Source of the DNA: Candidatus Roizmanbacteria bacterium
Lineage (GTDB): Bacteria; Patescibacteriota; Microgenomatia; UBA1406; GWC2-37-13
Length of the DNA stretch: 38,565 bases
Assembly: GCA_013335175.1 (NCBI GenBank)
Contig: JAAXWC010000013.1
Span: forward strand, 1-38,565
Reading direction: 5' to 3'
Numbering within the stretch: the stretch's first letter is position 1; each line of letters opens with the position of its first letter. The notes beneath the pieces are model-generated. The model did no database searches, was not told the DNA's origin, and worked only from the letters and a program-made list of their open reading frames with translations. The translations under genes and the position numbers were made by a program. Positions 8,281-16,011 of the stretch are shown in pieces.

Positions 8281-8370
8281 ATTGTCAGGAAAGACCCCTG
8301 TCGGATGACAGGGCTCCTAACCCGATTATTAAACTAAACAGGCTGAAAATCGATATGTCAAAGAACAAGA
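8281..8370 (-). other. 5' leader of the 16S precursor with RNase III-type processing arm
   Basis: Between the promoter and mature 16S the leader holds the processing arm 8315-8341, complementary to the trailer arm at 6617-6643 (16 uninterrupted base pairs plus 7 more after a small internal loop). A leader hairpin has arms CCCTGT (8296-8301) and ACAGGG (8308-8313). Such flanking stems are the substrate of RNase III in pre-16S processing. Confidence 0.8.
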
Positions 8371-8376
8371 ATTCCA

Positions 8377-8405
8377 ATTGTATCTGACAATATATCTATT
8401 GTCAA
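8377..8405 (-). promoter_or_regulatory. 16S rRNA promoter (TTGACA-17-TACAAT)
   Basis: On the minus strand a perfect -35 TTGACA (8400-8405) is separated by 17 bp from -10 TACAAT (8377-8382), placing the start near 8370. It is the best sigma-70-type promoter in the window. The region upstream is A/T-rich (8406-8470), but I cannot demonstrate an UP element. Confidence 0.85.
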
Positions 8406-8558
8406 TGACAAAACATGGAGAAATATGAGGTAATCAAAAACAGGTTTTTTAAACAGTAGTTTTTACGTATAGAAAGTATACCCGATATCAGAAAAAATGC
8501 AACTGAATTTGGTGTCACTATTTGAGGGAATGCTGATGAAAAGAATATTCGTTTCCGT

Positions 8559-8564
8559 TATAAT
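8559..8564 (+). promoter_or_regulatory. -10 element (TATAAT) of the ABC exporter gene
   Basis: TATAAT lies 12 nt before the ATG at 8577; the expected leader is only about 5 nt and contains AAAAACCCCC, not a Shine-Dalgarno. It diverges from the 16S promoter about 155 bp away. The rest of 8406-8558 shows no gene. Confidence 0.6.
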
Positions 8565-8576
8565 CAAAAAACCCCC

Positions 8577-10349
8577 ATGAAACCAATCATTCGTTTTTAC
8601 CATGCAGTGTTCTGGCATCCACTCAGTTTCTGGGTTGGGACGGGCTGTATTGCTGTTTCATATATTTTATCTAACCTTCAGCCCCTCTTCATAAAATGGC
8701 TCACAGAGAGTGTCCAGAGCCAGCAGTTGGAACAGACCATTCCGCTCCTTTGTTGGTTTGGCATTATTTTGGTTGTGGGAAATATTATCTCCATGATTGG
8801 TTTTTATGTCAGCGATATTGGGATGGTTACCTCTTCTACCGATCTGATGAAAAAAATTGTTACCCATATTCACGACCTCGATTTTGCCTATCATACCGAA
8901 AAAAGTTCAGGAAAATTAATAAGTCTTTTGAAACGAGGTGATGAAGCATATTTTACCTACTATGACGGTCTTAATCGGCAAATGTTGAATGTAATAATCG
9001 GCTTTCTTGTAATGATGCTCGCTTTTACGAATCTTCGTCCGGCATATATTCTTCTCAGTTTAGGACTGCTTATTGTCACTATTCTGTGCTCCATCTATCT
9101 TATTAAGATAAACATTATAAAACGAATTGCTTTTAGCAAAGTGGACGATGATCTTTCTGCTGCAAAAGTAGATAATCTCATGAATTTTGACACAGTTAAG
9201 TACTTTGCAAAGGAAGAATTTGAGCAAAAACGAATTACTCACATTGCGAAACGGTGGAATGATGCCTTGAACGCCTATTTTTTTACCTTTCGTTATTTTG
9301 ATATCGTGGTTGGCAACGTGGTAAACGTGCTTATTTTAGGTTTAATAGGTATGGGAATTTATGATTTATTTCATAATGCAATAACGCTCGCAGATTTTTT
9401 ACTGATTATTACCTTTGCTATTACGCTTTCTCCCCGTCTCATGAATTTGCTTTTTATCCTTCGTGAGCTGGCTAAGCGCCATTACGATTTAGAAGAGTAT
9501 TTTAATCTTCTTGATGAAAAGATTGGAGTAAAAGATCCCGTTTCCCCGCTTACCATCGAAAATCCTGTGGGGAAAATTGAGTTTGCACACGTAACCTTTG
9601 CCTACGGGAAAAAACACGAGCCCGTTTTGACTGATTTTAGCCTTAGTATTGCTCCCGGCGAATCGGTCGCGTTTGTCGGCTACTCGGGGGCAGGAAAAAC
9701 AACGGTCACCAAGTTGCTGATGCGTATGTACGATCCCAAAGCTGGTACGATTACTATTGATGGAATCCGATTGCAAGATATGGAAAAAAGCTATTTGCGT
9801 ACGCTTATCGGCATTGTCCCGCAAGATCCTCTCATGTTCAATAACACCGTGTATTACAATATAGCCTATGCGAATCCAGAGGCGAGTCGTGAAGAGGTTG
9901 TTCGTGCTGCAAAAGCTGCGAAAGTTGACGAGTTTGTGCATCATTTACCTCAACAGTATGAAACCATGGTGGGAGAACGAGGGATCAAACTGTCTGGTGG
10001 TCAACGTCAGCGTCTGGCAATTGCCCGGGTAATGCTGGAAAAACCACCTATCGTTATTTTTGATGAAGCGACCAGTGCTCTCGATTCAGCATCGGAACGC
10101 GATATTCAGGAGGCTTTTTGGTCAACCGTTAAGAATCAGGAGCATCCTCGTACCAGTATTATTATTGCGCACCGCCTCTCGACCATTATGCGAGCAGATC
10201 GGATTGTGGTTATGGAAAAAGGGCGAATTGTAGAGATTGGTTCGCATAAACAACTGCTCAAAAACGAAAATGGAATTTATCATCGACTCTGGTCGCTTCA
10301 AAAAGATGGATTTATTGCGGATGAAGAAAAAGCGAGGAGCCCAGAATGA
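8577..10349 (+). CDS. ABC exporter, fused permease and ATPase (Atm1-like half-transporter)
   Basis: A 590-residue half-transporter that must dimerise. The N-terminal ~300 residues carry six hydrophobic segments, with the stretch NFDTVKYFAKEEFE (about 203-216), which resembles the Atm1/heavy-metal exporter group. The ATPase domain (about 330-575) has Walker A GYSGAGKTT (368-376), Q-loop VPQDP (Q416), signature LSGGQ (472-476), Walker B IVIFDE (492-497) and H-loop H532, all intact. Atm1 relatives export glutathione- or sulfur-containing compounds or metals, but substrate cannot be read from sequence; lipid or peptide export is also possible. It is monocistronic and followed by a repeat cluster. 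Confidence 0.93.
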   Translation: MKPIIRFYHAVFWHPLSFWVGTGCIAVSYILSNLQPLFIKWLTESVQSQQLEQTIPLLCWFGIILVVGNIISMIGFYVSDIGMVTSSTDLMKKIVTHIHDLDFAYHTEKSSGKLISLLKRGDEAYFTYYDGLNRQMLNVIIGFLVMMLAFTNLRPAYILLSLGLLIVTILCSIYLIKINIIKRIAFSKVDDDLSAAKVDNLMNFDTVKYFAKEEFEQKRITHIAKRWNDALNAYFFTFRYFDIVVGNVVNVLILGLIGMGIYDLFHNAITLADFLLIITFAITLSPRLMNLLFILRELAKRHYDLEEYFNLLDEKIGVKDPVSPLTIENPVGKIEFAHVTFAYGKKHEPVLTDFSLSIAPGESVAFVGYSGAGKTTVTKLLMRMYDPKAGTITIDGIRLQDMEKSYLRTLIGIVPQDPLMFNNTVYYNIAYANPEASREEVVRAAKAAKVDEFVHHLPQQYETMVGERGIKLSGGQRQRLAIARVMLEKPPIVIFDEATSALDSASERDIQEAFWSTVKNQEHPRTSIIIAHRLSTIMRADRIVVMEKGRIVEIGSHKQLLKNENGIYHRLWSLQKDGFIADEEKARSPE

Positions 10350-10356
10350 CACTGCT

Positions 10357-10583
10357 ACGTCATTCCGGCTCTCCCGTCATCCCCGCACCTACCAATCGGG
10401 CGGACACACGGGTCCGCCCCTACATGTCATTCCGGCTTGTCCGGAATCGTTGTTTTTTGTCATTGTCTTGAACAGACCCATTGGATTCTCCTGTTCAGGA
10501 GGATGACGCCCCTTTTTCACCCCACACCATCGACTCCTGACAAGCGGGAGTGACGGTGCTATCCCCCGTTCGCAGGAATGACG
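10357..10583. repeat. Palindromic repeat cluster between the ABC exporter and mreB-like genes
   Basis: This 239-bp gap has no credible gene. It contains several copies of the GTCAT...ATGAC palindrome family: GTCATTCCGG at 10363, a hairpin GGGCGGAC/GTCCGCCC around 10398-10419, GTCATTCCGGCTTGTCCGGAAT near 10426, a 72-bp unit at 10459-10530 shared with 18295-18366, and ACTCCTG...CGGGAGTGACGG near 10532-10556. Copies are degenerate and tightly packed, as if repeats had inserted into repeats. Their place between convergent genes means insertion there is tolerated. Confidence 0.75.
10459..10530 (+). repeat. 72-bp dispersed repeat, copy 1
   Basis: Shared with 18295-18366, differing at 5 of 72 positions. 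It starts GTCATTG, contains the hairpin CTCCTG-TT-CAGGAG followed by GATGACG, and continues with CCCCTTTTTCACCCCAC, a tail not found in the other palindromic copies. Copies 1 and 2 thus form a distinct subfamily. Confidence 0.85.
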
Positions 10584-10588
10584 TGCTC

Positions 10589-11650
10589 TCACCTTCCATT
10601 TCCCAGTTTAATGAAGTTCTGTGGAGATTTACCAAGGGCAATGAGGCCATAAATGGCGGCGTCTGCGTAGTGCGTGGGTACGTAGGTTTCGATCTTTAGC
10701 TCTGTGGCGATATAGTGATCTAATCCCTTAATTCCTGCCATATTACCGGTTACCGTAATGCCATATTTAAATACTTCATTTGCAATTTCCGGCGGAGAAA
10801 TTTCAATTAATTCTTTAACGCCATCCAAAATTTGGGTGAAGTTATTAATCAGTGCTTCTTTTACATCAGAGGACTTCATACGAATAGATTTTGGTAAACC
10901 GGTCTCCAAAGATTTCCCCCGTACGGTAAGCGCATCCTCTTCATCAGTGAAATTAAGGAGCGTTGTTTTGAGCTCTTCGCAGGTTGCTTCACCGAGCAAA
11001 ACGCCGTGTTTTAAATGGGTATAGTTTGCGATCAGTTTATTCATGTGGTCACCGGCGTTTTTAATGGTCTTTTGTACGACGATTCCCCCGCCCGAAATAA
11101 TGGCCAGTTCTATCAAGCCGGCGCCTGCATCTACAATAAAATGAGGCTGATGGGAGAAAACGTCAAACCCACACCCTGCCGCGGTTGCCAACGATTTTTC
11201 AACAGAATAGACGCGAGAACAACCCGTTTTCATGAGCACTTCCTGTACAGCCTTTTGTTCTATTTCGGTTGCCAGAGCGGGTATGCAGGTAAACCCAGTA
11301 AGCTGAGGTTTTATGAATTTGTAGGAAGAAAAATAGGGATAGATTCCCCGCTGGAGAAAATGGTGCATCAACGCGACCTCTGCATCAAAATCTGACAGAA
11401 TGCCGTTCACCATGGGACGGGAAATTTTGATAAAATCCGGTGTTTTCCCCAGAATTGTTTTTGCCTCTGTGCCGAAGAAAAGATACTCTCGAGAACGAGA
11501 ATTATACCCAATGTAGGAAGGTTCCCGGAGCACCACACCTTTATCTTTTATTGCAATTCTGGTAAGAGAAGTACCCAGATCGAAATATACATGAAGTGAT
11601 GATAAAAATGGGATGTGGATTTTTGAAAGTTTTTCGGTAAAATTAATCAT
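10589..11650 (-). CDS. mreB: MreB-like bacterial actin
   Basis: A 353-residue protein with an amphipathic N-terminus (MINFTEKLSKIHIPFL), phosphate-1 loop FDLGTSLTRIAI (about 23-34), an MreB-like stretch with KGVVLREPS and RPMVNGILSDFDAE, phosphate-2 region IVDAGAGLIELAI, and an adenosine segment VTGNMAGIKGLDHYI. Family members polymerise under the membrane and guide peptidoglycan synthesis in rod-shaped cells. The sequence is somewhat divergent: GGGALL of the adenosine loop is replaced by TGNMAG. I choose ATG at 11650 over the upstream in-frame TTG at 11677 because the latter lies inside the divergent neighbour. No mreC or mreD is in the window. Confidence 0.85.
   Translation of the reverse strand: MINFTEKLSKIHIPFLSSLHVYFDLGTSLTRIAIKDKGVVLREPSYIGYNSRSREYLFFGTEAKTILGKTPDFIKISRPMVNGILSDFDAEVALMHHFLQRGIYPYFSSYKFIKPQLTGFTCIPALATEIEQKAVQEVLMKTGCSRVYSVEKSLATAAGCGFDVFSHQPHFIVDAGAGLIELAIISGGGIVVQKTIKNAGDHMNKLIANYTHLKHGVLLGEATCEELKTTLLNFTDEEDALTVRGKSLETGLPKSIRMKSSDVKEALINNFTQILDGVKELIEISPPEIANEVFKYGITVTGNMAGIKGLDHYIATELKIETYVPTHYADAAIYGLIALGKSPQNFIKLGNGR
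11638..11643 (+). promoter_or_regulatory. Possible -10 element (TAAAAT) for the Wzy/WaaL-like gene
   Basis: TAAAAT lies 7 nt before the ATG at 11651. Because the two start codons of the divergent pair abut as CATATG, this element lies inside the first codons of the mreB-like gene. No clear -35 is seen. Confidence 0.35.
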
Positions 11651-13873
11651 ATGCTCAAGCTCACAAAATGTATTCAATGGTGTTTTTACGCTTTGTTTTT
11701 TCTTACTCCCCTCGTAATGTATCCGCGTACTTCTGAACTGTTTGAATTTAATAAAATGATCGTTATTTATCTTCTGGCACTTTTTATCCTTGGTGCTTGG
11801 AGCGTGGAGCTTATTGGTAAACGTTCCAAACTCATTTGGAATGTATTTCTTACGATCCCGTTTACTCTTTTTCTTGCCTCACAGACAATCTCCACCATCC
11901 TTTCGATCGATGTTCACACCTCCTTATTTGGCTATTATGGCCGGTTTAATGGAGGGTTACTATCCATTATAACCTACCTGTTTTTATTTTATGCATATAT
12001 AAATAATTTTTCATGGGAAAACACGAAAAAGGCACTCAAGTGGTCGCTATTTTCAGCCCTTCTCACGATCCTTTGGGCGCTTCCCGGTAAATTCGGCCAC
12101 GATATGTCTTGTTTGATTTTTTCAGGGGATTTTTCCAATTCCTGTTGGACAGATCAGTTCAGGCCAGCAGAACGAATGTTCTCTACTTTAGGTCAACCAA
12201 ACTGGATGGGAGCCTATTTGGCGATTCAATTTTTCATACTTCTTGGATTTTTGTTAAAATCGCCGTTTCCAAAAAAAGATAGGAAACAAATAGGAAAAAC
12301 GGTAGCGCTTTATGCCTTTGCAGCTCTTATGTTTGGTGCAATTCTCTTTACCCGATCGCGTTCTGCGTTTGGATCAGTAGGGATTGGACTTGTGCTCGTC
12401 CCATTTGCACTAACAGCAGTTTTTTTCAATAAGAAGGAGTATCTTTTACTCTATCTCAAGCGCTTTGCTATTTTGTTAGTCGTTCTCTTGCTTCCTTTAT
12501 TTTATGCGAAAACTGGTGTGAACGAGATAGACAAACTCCTTCGATTTGAACTGCAAAAACCAACGAGCGTCGTTCAGAAGCAAATTTCACAGAAGGCTGC
12601 ACCAGCCGTGATACCAATCCCAGAGTCTGGAGTGACAGAATCGTTTGATATCCGAAAAATTGTTTGGAAAGGAGCAGAAGAACTGGGCCATCAGTATCCG
12701 ATTTTTGGCACGGGTGTGGAAACTTTTGCCTATTCCTATTATTTTGTCCGACCAGTAGAGCATAACCTCACTTCTGAGTGGGATTATTTGTACAATAAGG
12801 CACACAACGAGTTTTTGAATTTCTTGGCGACAACAGGATATACCGGATTGACGCTCTATAGTGTTGTAATCGGCGCAACATTTCTCCTATTTATTCAGTT
12901 CTTGGCGAAGAAAAACATTCTTTTGCCTCAAGGAAGGCAGGCAAAAAATATAAAAGTGGACAATATTTTGCAAGAAGAACAAGAAACAAAACTCATGATT
13001 ATGAGTTTTGTTTTTGCCTATCTCACCATTCATATCACTAATTTTTTTGGGTTCTCTACAACAACAGTCAACATATTCTTTTATCTGCTACCAGCAATGG
13101 CGCTTACTGCTCTTCCGAAATCTGCGACTGAGACGATACAAAAGCGCGTAATTACTCAGGGCCAAAAAGTTGGTATGGGCGCGGTAGGTATAGCGATATG
13201 TTTTGGTGTCTTTTATATTTTTCAGTACTGGAGCGCAGATATCCATTATGCTATGTCGGATAATTATGTAAAAGTAGGAGAATATCAAAAGGCTGGTGTA
13301 GAGCTGCAAGAGGCACTCAAAGAGCATTATGAACATGCCTATGAAGACAAACTTTCTTATATTTTAGCAAATCTTGCCTACATCGCGTCTACCAGTAAAC
13401 AATCAGAAATTGCCAACCAGCTCGTGACGCTCTCCGATATGTATAACATACATTCTTTGCAGGAATCTCCACAAAATGTTTTGTACTGGAAGACAAAAGC
13501 CAAAAATGATTATCTTTTTTACCAGATTACGGTGAATTCTAAGTATTTGCAGCAGGGTTTGGAGGCACTTCAGGCAGCGAAGAAACTCTCTCCTACCGAT
13601 CCCAAAATATCTTATACGTATGCCCTTTACCTATCCCTTATGTTTGACGAAGAAAAGGACGCCAAAGCCAAGCTCACCTATCAACAAGCTTCGCTTCAGG
13701 AAATAGATAGATGTATCAAGCTAAAGGTAAATTATCGAGATGCATATATATTAAAAGGTCAGCTTCAAAAAAAATATGGGTTGAAAGCAGAGGCAAAAAA
13801 AACATTTGAGTATATTATCTCCGCTGTAGCAGTGAATGATCCTGAGGCAAAAAAGGAGTTGGAAGGGTTATAG
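11651..13873 (+). CDS. O-antigen ligase/polymerase-like membrane protein with C-terminal TPR region
   Basis: A 740-residue protein. Residues 1-510 contain about 11-12 membrane helices with a Wzy_C/WaaL-like core: MFSTLGQPNWMGAYLA before a TM, FTRSRSAFGS, a long extracytoplasmic loop (about 295-385), and HNEFLNFLATTGYTG at its end. Residues 530-740 form helical repeats resembling TPRs, probably outside the membrane. Proteins of this family transfer or polymerise undecaprenyl-linked glycans, or glycosylate proteins (PglL-type). In an organism with no sign of LPS the acceptor is more likely a surface protein, pilin or wall polymer. The start abuts the mreB-like start; the gene is followed by repeats. 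Confidence 0.8.
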   Translation: MLKLTKCIQWCFYALFFLTPLVMYPRTSELFEFNKMIVIYLLALFILGAWSVELIGKRSKLIWNVFLTIPFTLFLASQTISTILSIDVHTSLFGYYGRFNGGLLSIITYLFLFYAYINNFSWENTKKALKWSLFSALLTILWALPGKFGHDMSCLIFSGDFSNSCWTDQFRPAERMFSTLGQPNWMGAYLAIQFFILLGFLLKSPFPKKDRKQIGKTVALYAFAALMFGAILFTRSRSAFGSVGIGLVLVPFALTAVFFNKKEYLLLYLKRFAILLVVLLLPLFYAKTGVNEIDKLLRFELQKPTSVVQKQISQKAAPAVIPIPESGVTESFDIRKIVWKGAEELGHQYPIFGTGVETFAYSYYFVRPVEHNLTSEWDYLYNKAHNEFLNFLATTGYTGLTLYSVVIGATFLLFIQFLAKKNILLPQGRQAKNIKVDNILQEEQETKLMIMSFVFAYLTIHITNFFGFSTTTVNIFFYLLPAMALTALPKSATETIQKRVITQGQKVGMGAVGIAICFGVFYIFQYWSADIHYAMSDNYVKVGEYQKAGVELQEALKEHYEHAYEDKLSYILANLAYIASTSKQSEIANQLVTLSDMYNIHSLQESPQNVLYWKTKAKNDYLFYQITVNSKYLQQGLEALQAAKKLSPTDPKISYTYALYLSLMFDEEKDAKAKLTYQQASLQEIDRCIKLKVNYRDAYILKGQLQKKYGLKAEAKKTFEYIISAVAVNDPEAKKELEGL

Positions 13874-13950
13874 TATTACTCCGGCTTACGAAAGTACTAT
13901 TTCCCGTCATCCCCCGACCCTCTCCCGTCACATCCCCCGATCTCTCTCCC

Positions 13951-14019
13951 GTCATCCCCGCGAAGGCGGGGATCCAAGGTGTAATTATTCATTGGATCCT
14001 CGAGCGGGTCGAGGATGAC
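13951..14019. repeat. 69-bp paired inverted palindrome, copy 1 (REPIN-like)
   Basis: The left half starts GTCATCCCCGCG and closes GGGGATCCAA; the right half starts TTGGATCCTCGAG and ends GAGGATGAC. The spacer AAGGTGTAATTATTCATTGG matches the inner right end of the GIY-YIG cassette (6365-6384) with few changes. It looks like that cassette with the gene removed. Confidence 0.8.
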
Positions 14020-14070
14020 GGTGCTTCTTCCATCCATGGATCCCCGCATTCGCGAGGATGACACCACGTC

Positions 14071-14139
14071 GTCATTCCCTCGTTCGAGGGAATCCAAAGG
14101 ATAATTATTCATTGGATCCTCGAGCAGGTCGAGGATGAC
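14071..14139. repeat. 69-bp paired inverted palindrome, copy 2 (REPIN-like)
   Basis: The same layout and length as copy 1. The left half has a different stem (ATTCCCTCG/CGAGGGAAT) that is still fully self-complementary, and the right half differs from copy 1 at one base (GCAGGTC for GCGGGTC). Paired changes within arms suggest the hairpin is what is conserved. Confidence 0.8.
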
Positions 14140-14226
14140 GGTGCTTCTTCCATCCATGGATCCCCGCATTCGCGAGGATGACGGTGCTTTGTCATTGCCG
14201 CTTTTCGAGAGTGAAAGGTAAGGTAA

Positions 14227-14739
14227 TTAGGGAGTGGTATTGGGGCTCGAAATGCCAAACTTACAGGCACCACAGTGACAATCGGTTCCTGTGTAACCAG
14301 CAGAATCTTGTACTGGTTTGTTGTGTGCATCGAGAGTGGTTTTTACTCCCGGTCCTACATCTTGATCGTTTTCTATGCAGGAATAGAGTTTGTAGTATGT
14401 CCCATCCGACTCATAGACGTAGGTGTACGTAGAAATCGGGTCGTTGGGCGTGCGTTGCATATAGATTCGTCTTGCAGAAGAACAATTTGATGGATACACG
14501 TCGCAAAACTGAGTATTAAACGGAAAAGTGGCATATACAGGATATTTACGATAATCTTCATAAAAATTTTCAAGGGCTTTTTGAATCTCCGCAAGTTCCG
14601 ATTTTCGTCGTGCATCTCTCCCTTTTTTCATTGCTGACAAAAAACTACCGGTTGCCATAAGGGTAAGTAGCCCGATAATGCTCATTGCGATAAGAATTTC
14701 AATCAGGGTAAAGCCTCGTGAAGGTTTTATTTGTTGCAT
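14227..14739 (-). CDS. Type IV prepilin-like protein
   Basis: A 170-residue protein with a class III signal: a basic leader MQQIKPSRG, cleavage before F10, TLIE with Glu at mature position 5, then a hydrophobic helix to about residue 31. After the helix comes the basic KKGRDARRKSELAEIQ segment seen in several prepilins at 25.9-27.4 kb. The C-terminal half is Cys-containing (FCDVYPSNC, SCIEN, CHCGACKF), suggesting disulfides outside the cell. It lies 6 kb from the main pilus locus. A TACAAT element (14746-14751) 6 nt upstream suggests a leaderless transcript of its own. Confidence 0.9.
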   Translation of the reverse strand: MQQIKPSRGFTLIEILIAMSIIGLLTLMATGSFLSAMKKGRDARRKSELAEIQKALENFYEDYRKYPVYATFPFNTQFCDVYPSNCSSARRIYMQRTPNDPISTYTYVYESDGTYYKLYSCIENDQDVGPGVKTTLDAHNKPVQDSAGYTGTDCHCGACKFGISSPNTTP

Positions 14740-14745
14740 AGTTTT

Positions 14746-14768
14746 ATTGTAGAGAATTCACGTATAAT
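14746..14768. promoter_or_regulatory. Divergent -10 elements between the prepilin and GT87-like genes
   Basis: On the minus strand TACAAT (14746-14751) lies 6 nt before the prepilin ATG at 14739. On the plus strand TATAAT (14763-14768) lies 10 nt before the ATG at 14779. Both promoters fit into the 39-bp gap, so their -35 regions overlap the opposing units. Confidence 0.5.
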
Positions 14769-14778
14769 TGCAAATGGA

Positions 14779-16011
14779 ATGATACGAAAATTACTGAACA
14801 TATTACTATTTGCCTATTTTGGATATGAACTCGGGCGCATAGTATGGATCATATTTTTCCCCTGGCAACATATTCCTTTCGATTTTCGCATTTACATGAA
14901 TGCCTTTGCAGACGCACGTGCAAATCAGGATATCTATCATCGGTACTACTCAGATACGCTATTTACGTATCCCCCCAGTATTTTTATCTTTCTGATTCCT
15001 TTTGCACTGGTCCCTTCTGTAATAGGCGCAAAGATATGGCTCATTTTATCACTCATCTGTCTATTAGCAAGTTTCTTTTTGCTTTTTTGGCAGTGGTTGC
15101 CCCATCGTGCGCTTGCAGTTCAGTGTTTTATTATTGGTCTATTTTTGCAGTTATTTCCCACTTTGAACACATTTGAAATGGGACAAAATAATATATTTGT
15201 GCTTTTTTTCTGTGTACTAGCTTTAGTAATATCACAACGGGTGAAGCAAAATTCTTACAAATTGCAAATTGCGGCGGGAGTTTGTATTGGGATTGCAGGG
15301 GGGTTGAAACTTATTCCTTTGATTATTCTTGTCTATTTTGTACTAAAAAAACAATGGTTGAGTATGGGCACAGCGATAATCATCTTTTTAGCTATGAATT
15401 TTGGTTCAATTGTGGCAGGAATTCCGTTGCGCTATAGCGGAGAATATATACAGATTGTTCACCAATTTACAGCTCCGGCTATTGGTTCATGGGCATACAA
15501 AACGATGGCTATACAGTATGATCAGTCGTTTTACAGCTTTCTTACCCGCTATTTTCATATAGATACGCAGATAAAACTAACTATTTCCTATCTTATTTTT
15601 GTGGTATTGATCGCACTGGCGGTACTGAGGTGGTTTAAAAAACGAGAAGATGGTGAGTTGTTTTCATCTCTACTGGTAATCGGTGTACTCATACCGAAAA
15701 CACTGGTATGGCATCATCATTTAGTTTTGCTCTATCCAGCACTTTTTTTTATTATGTACCGCTTTTTTTCTACGCGAAAATTACTGTATTTCATTCTCTT
15801 TGGTTTCTTATATTTTTACTTATACATTACTCCGTTCGACATGGAGGGGAATTTACGATTCTTTTTTAACAGTTCAGACGTACCGATTTTTACTTTTCAC
15901 GGGCTTTTTGTGGGGCTCCTTATGCTCTGGGTTTTTCAACTGAAGTATGTGCCGCTGTCTCCTGGTATAATACCAAAATATGAAATGGAAGTATCCCCTG
16001 CTCATCGGTAG
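14779..16011 (+). CDS. GT87 / DUF2029-like polyprenyl-phosphate-dependent mannosyltransferase (GT-C fold)
   Basis: A 410-residue polytopic protein with about 10-11 membrane helices. The first loop has DFRIYMNAF, with the acidic residue that GT-C enzymes use as catalytic base, followed by FTYPP (family YPP motif), GQNN and GLKLIPLI further on, an order typical of the DUF2029/GT87 family. These enzymes add mannose or related sugars from polyprenyl-phosphate donors to envelope glycans. ATG at 14779 is preferred over an upstream in-frame codon at 14731 because it starts just before the first hydrophobic helix and follows TATAAT. The 3' end overlaps the next gene by 32 nt. Confidence 0.75.
   Translation: MIRKLLNILLFAYFGYELGRIVWIIFFPWQHIPFDFRIYMNAFADARANQDIYHRYYSDTLFTYPPSIFIFLIPFALVPSVIGAKIWLILSLICLLASFFLLFWQWLPHRALAVQCFIIGLFLQLFPTLNTFEMGQNNIFVLFFCVLALVISQRVKQNSYKLQIAAGVCIGIAGGLKLIPLIILVYFVLKKQWLSMGTAIIIFLAMNFGSIVAGIPLRYSGEYIQIVHQFTAPAIGSWAYKTMAIQYDQSFYSFLTRYFHIDTQIKLTISYLIFVVLIALAVLRWFKKREDGELFSSLLVIGVLIPKTLVWHHHLVLLYPALFFIMYRFFSTRKLLYFILFGFLYFYLYITPFDMEGNLRFFFNSSDVPIFTFHGLFVGLLMLWVFQLKYVPLSPGIIPKYEMEVSPAHR
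15966..15971 (+). promoter_or_regulatory. Internal -10 element (TATAAT) before the YfhO-like gene
   Basis: TATAAT lies within the last codons of the GT87-like gene, 8 nt before the ATG at 15980. It gives the downstream gene a possible independent leaderless transcript. Confidence 0.45.

Larger units (their letters stand above)
13874..14226. repeat. 353-bp intergenic region of palindromic repeats
   Basis: There is no credible gene here; the short frames that cross it are translated repeats. From 13905 come degenerate CCCGTCATCCCC units, then two 69-bp paired elements (13951-14019 and 14071-14139), each followed by a half-element ending GCGAGGATGAC (14038-14062 and 14158-14182). The block 13982-14062 recurs as 14102-14182 with one mismatch in 81 bp. 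It separates the convergent Wzy-like gene and prepilin gene. Confidence 0.9.

Noticed and set aside
10237-10506. 89-codon plus-strand frame running from the ABC exporter end into the repeats
   Set aside because: It overlaps the exporter in another frame and continues through palindromic repeats; no start signal.
13897-14169. Minus-strand frame of 90 codons with an internal duplicated peptide
   Set aside because: It is a translation of the palindromic repeats; the peptide duplication reflects the 120-bp DNA duplication.
13874-14226. Repeat cluster considered as a CRISPR array
   Set aside because: Units are palindromic, unequal in length and lack uniform unique spacers; no cas gene is in the window.
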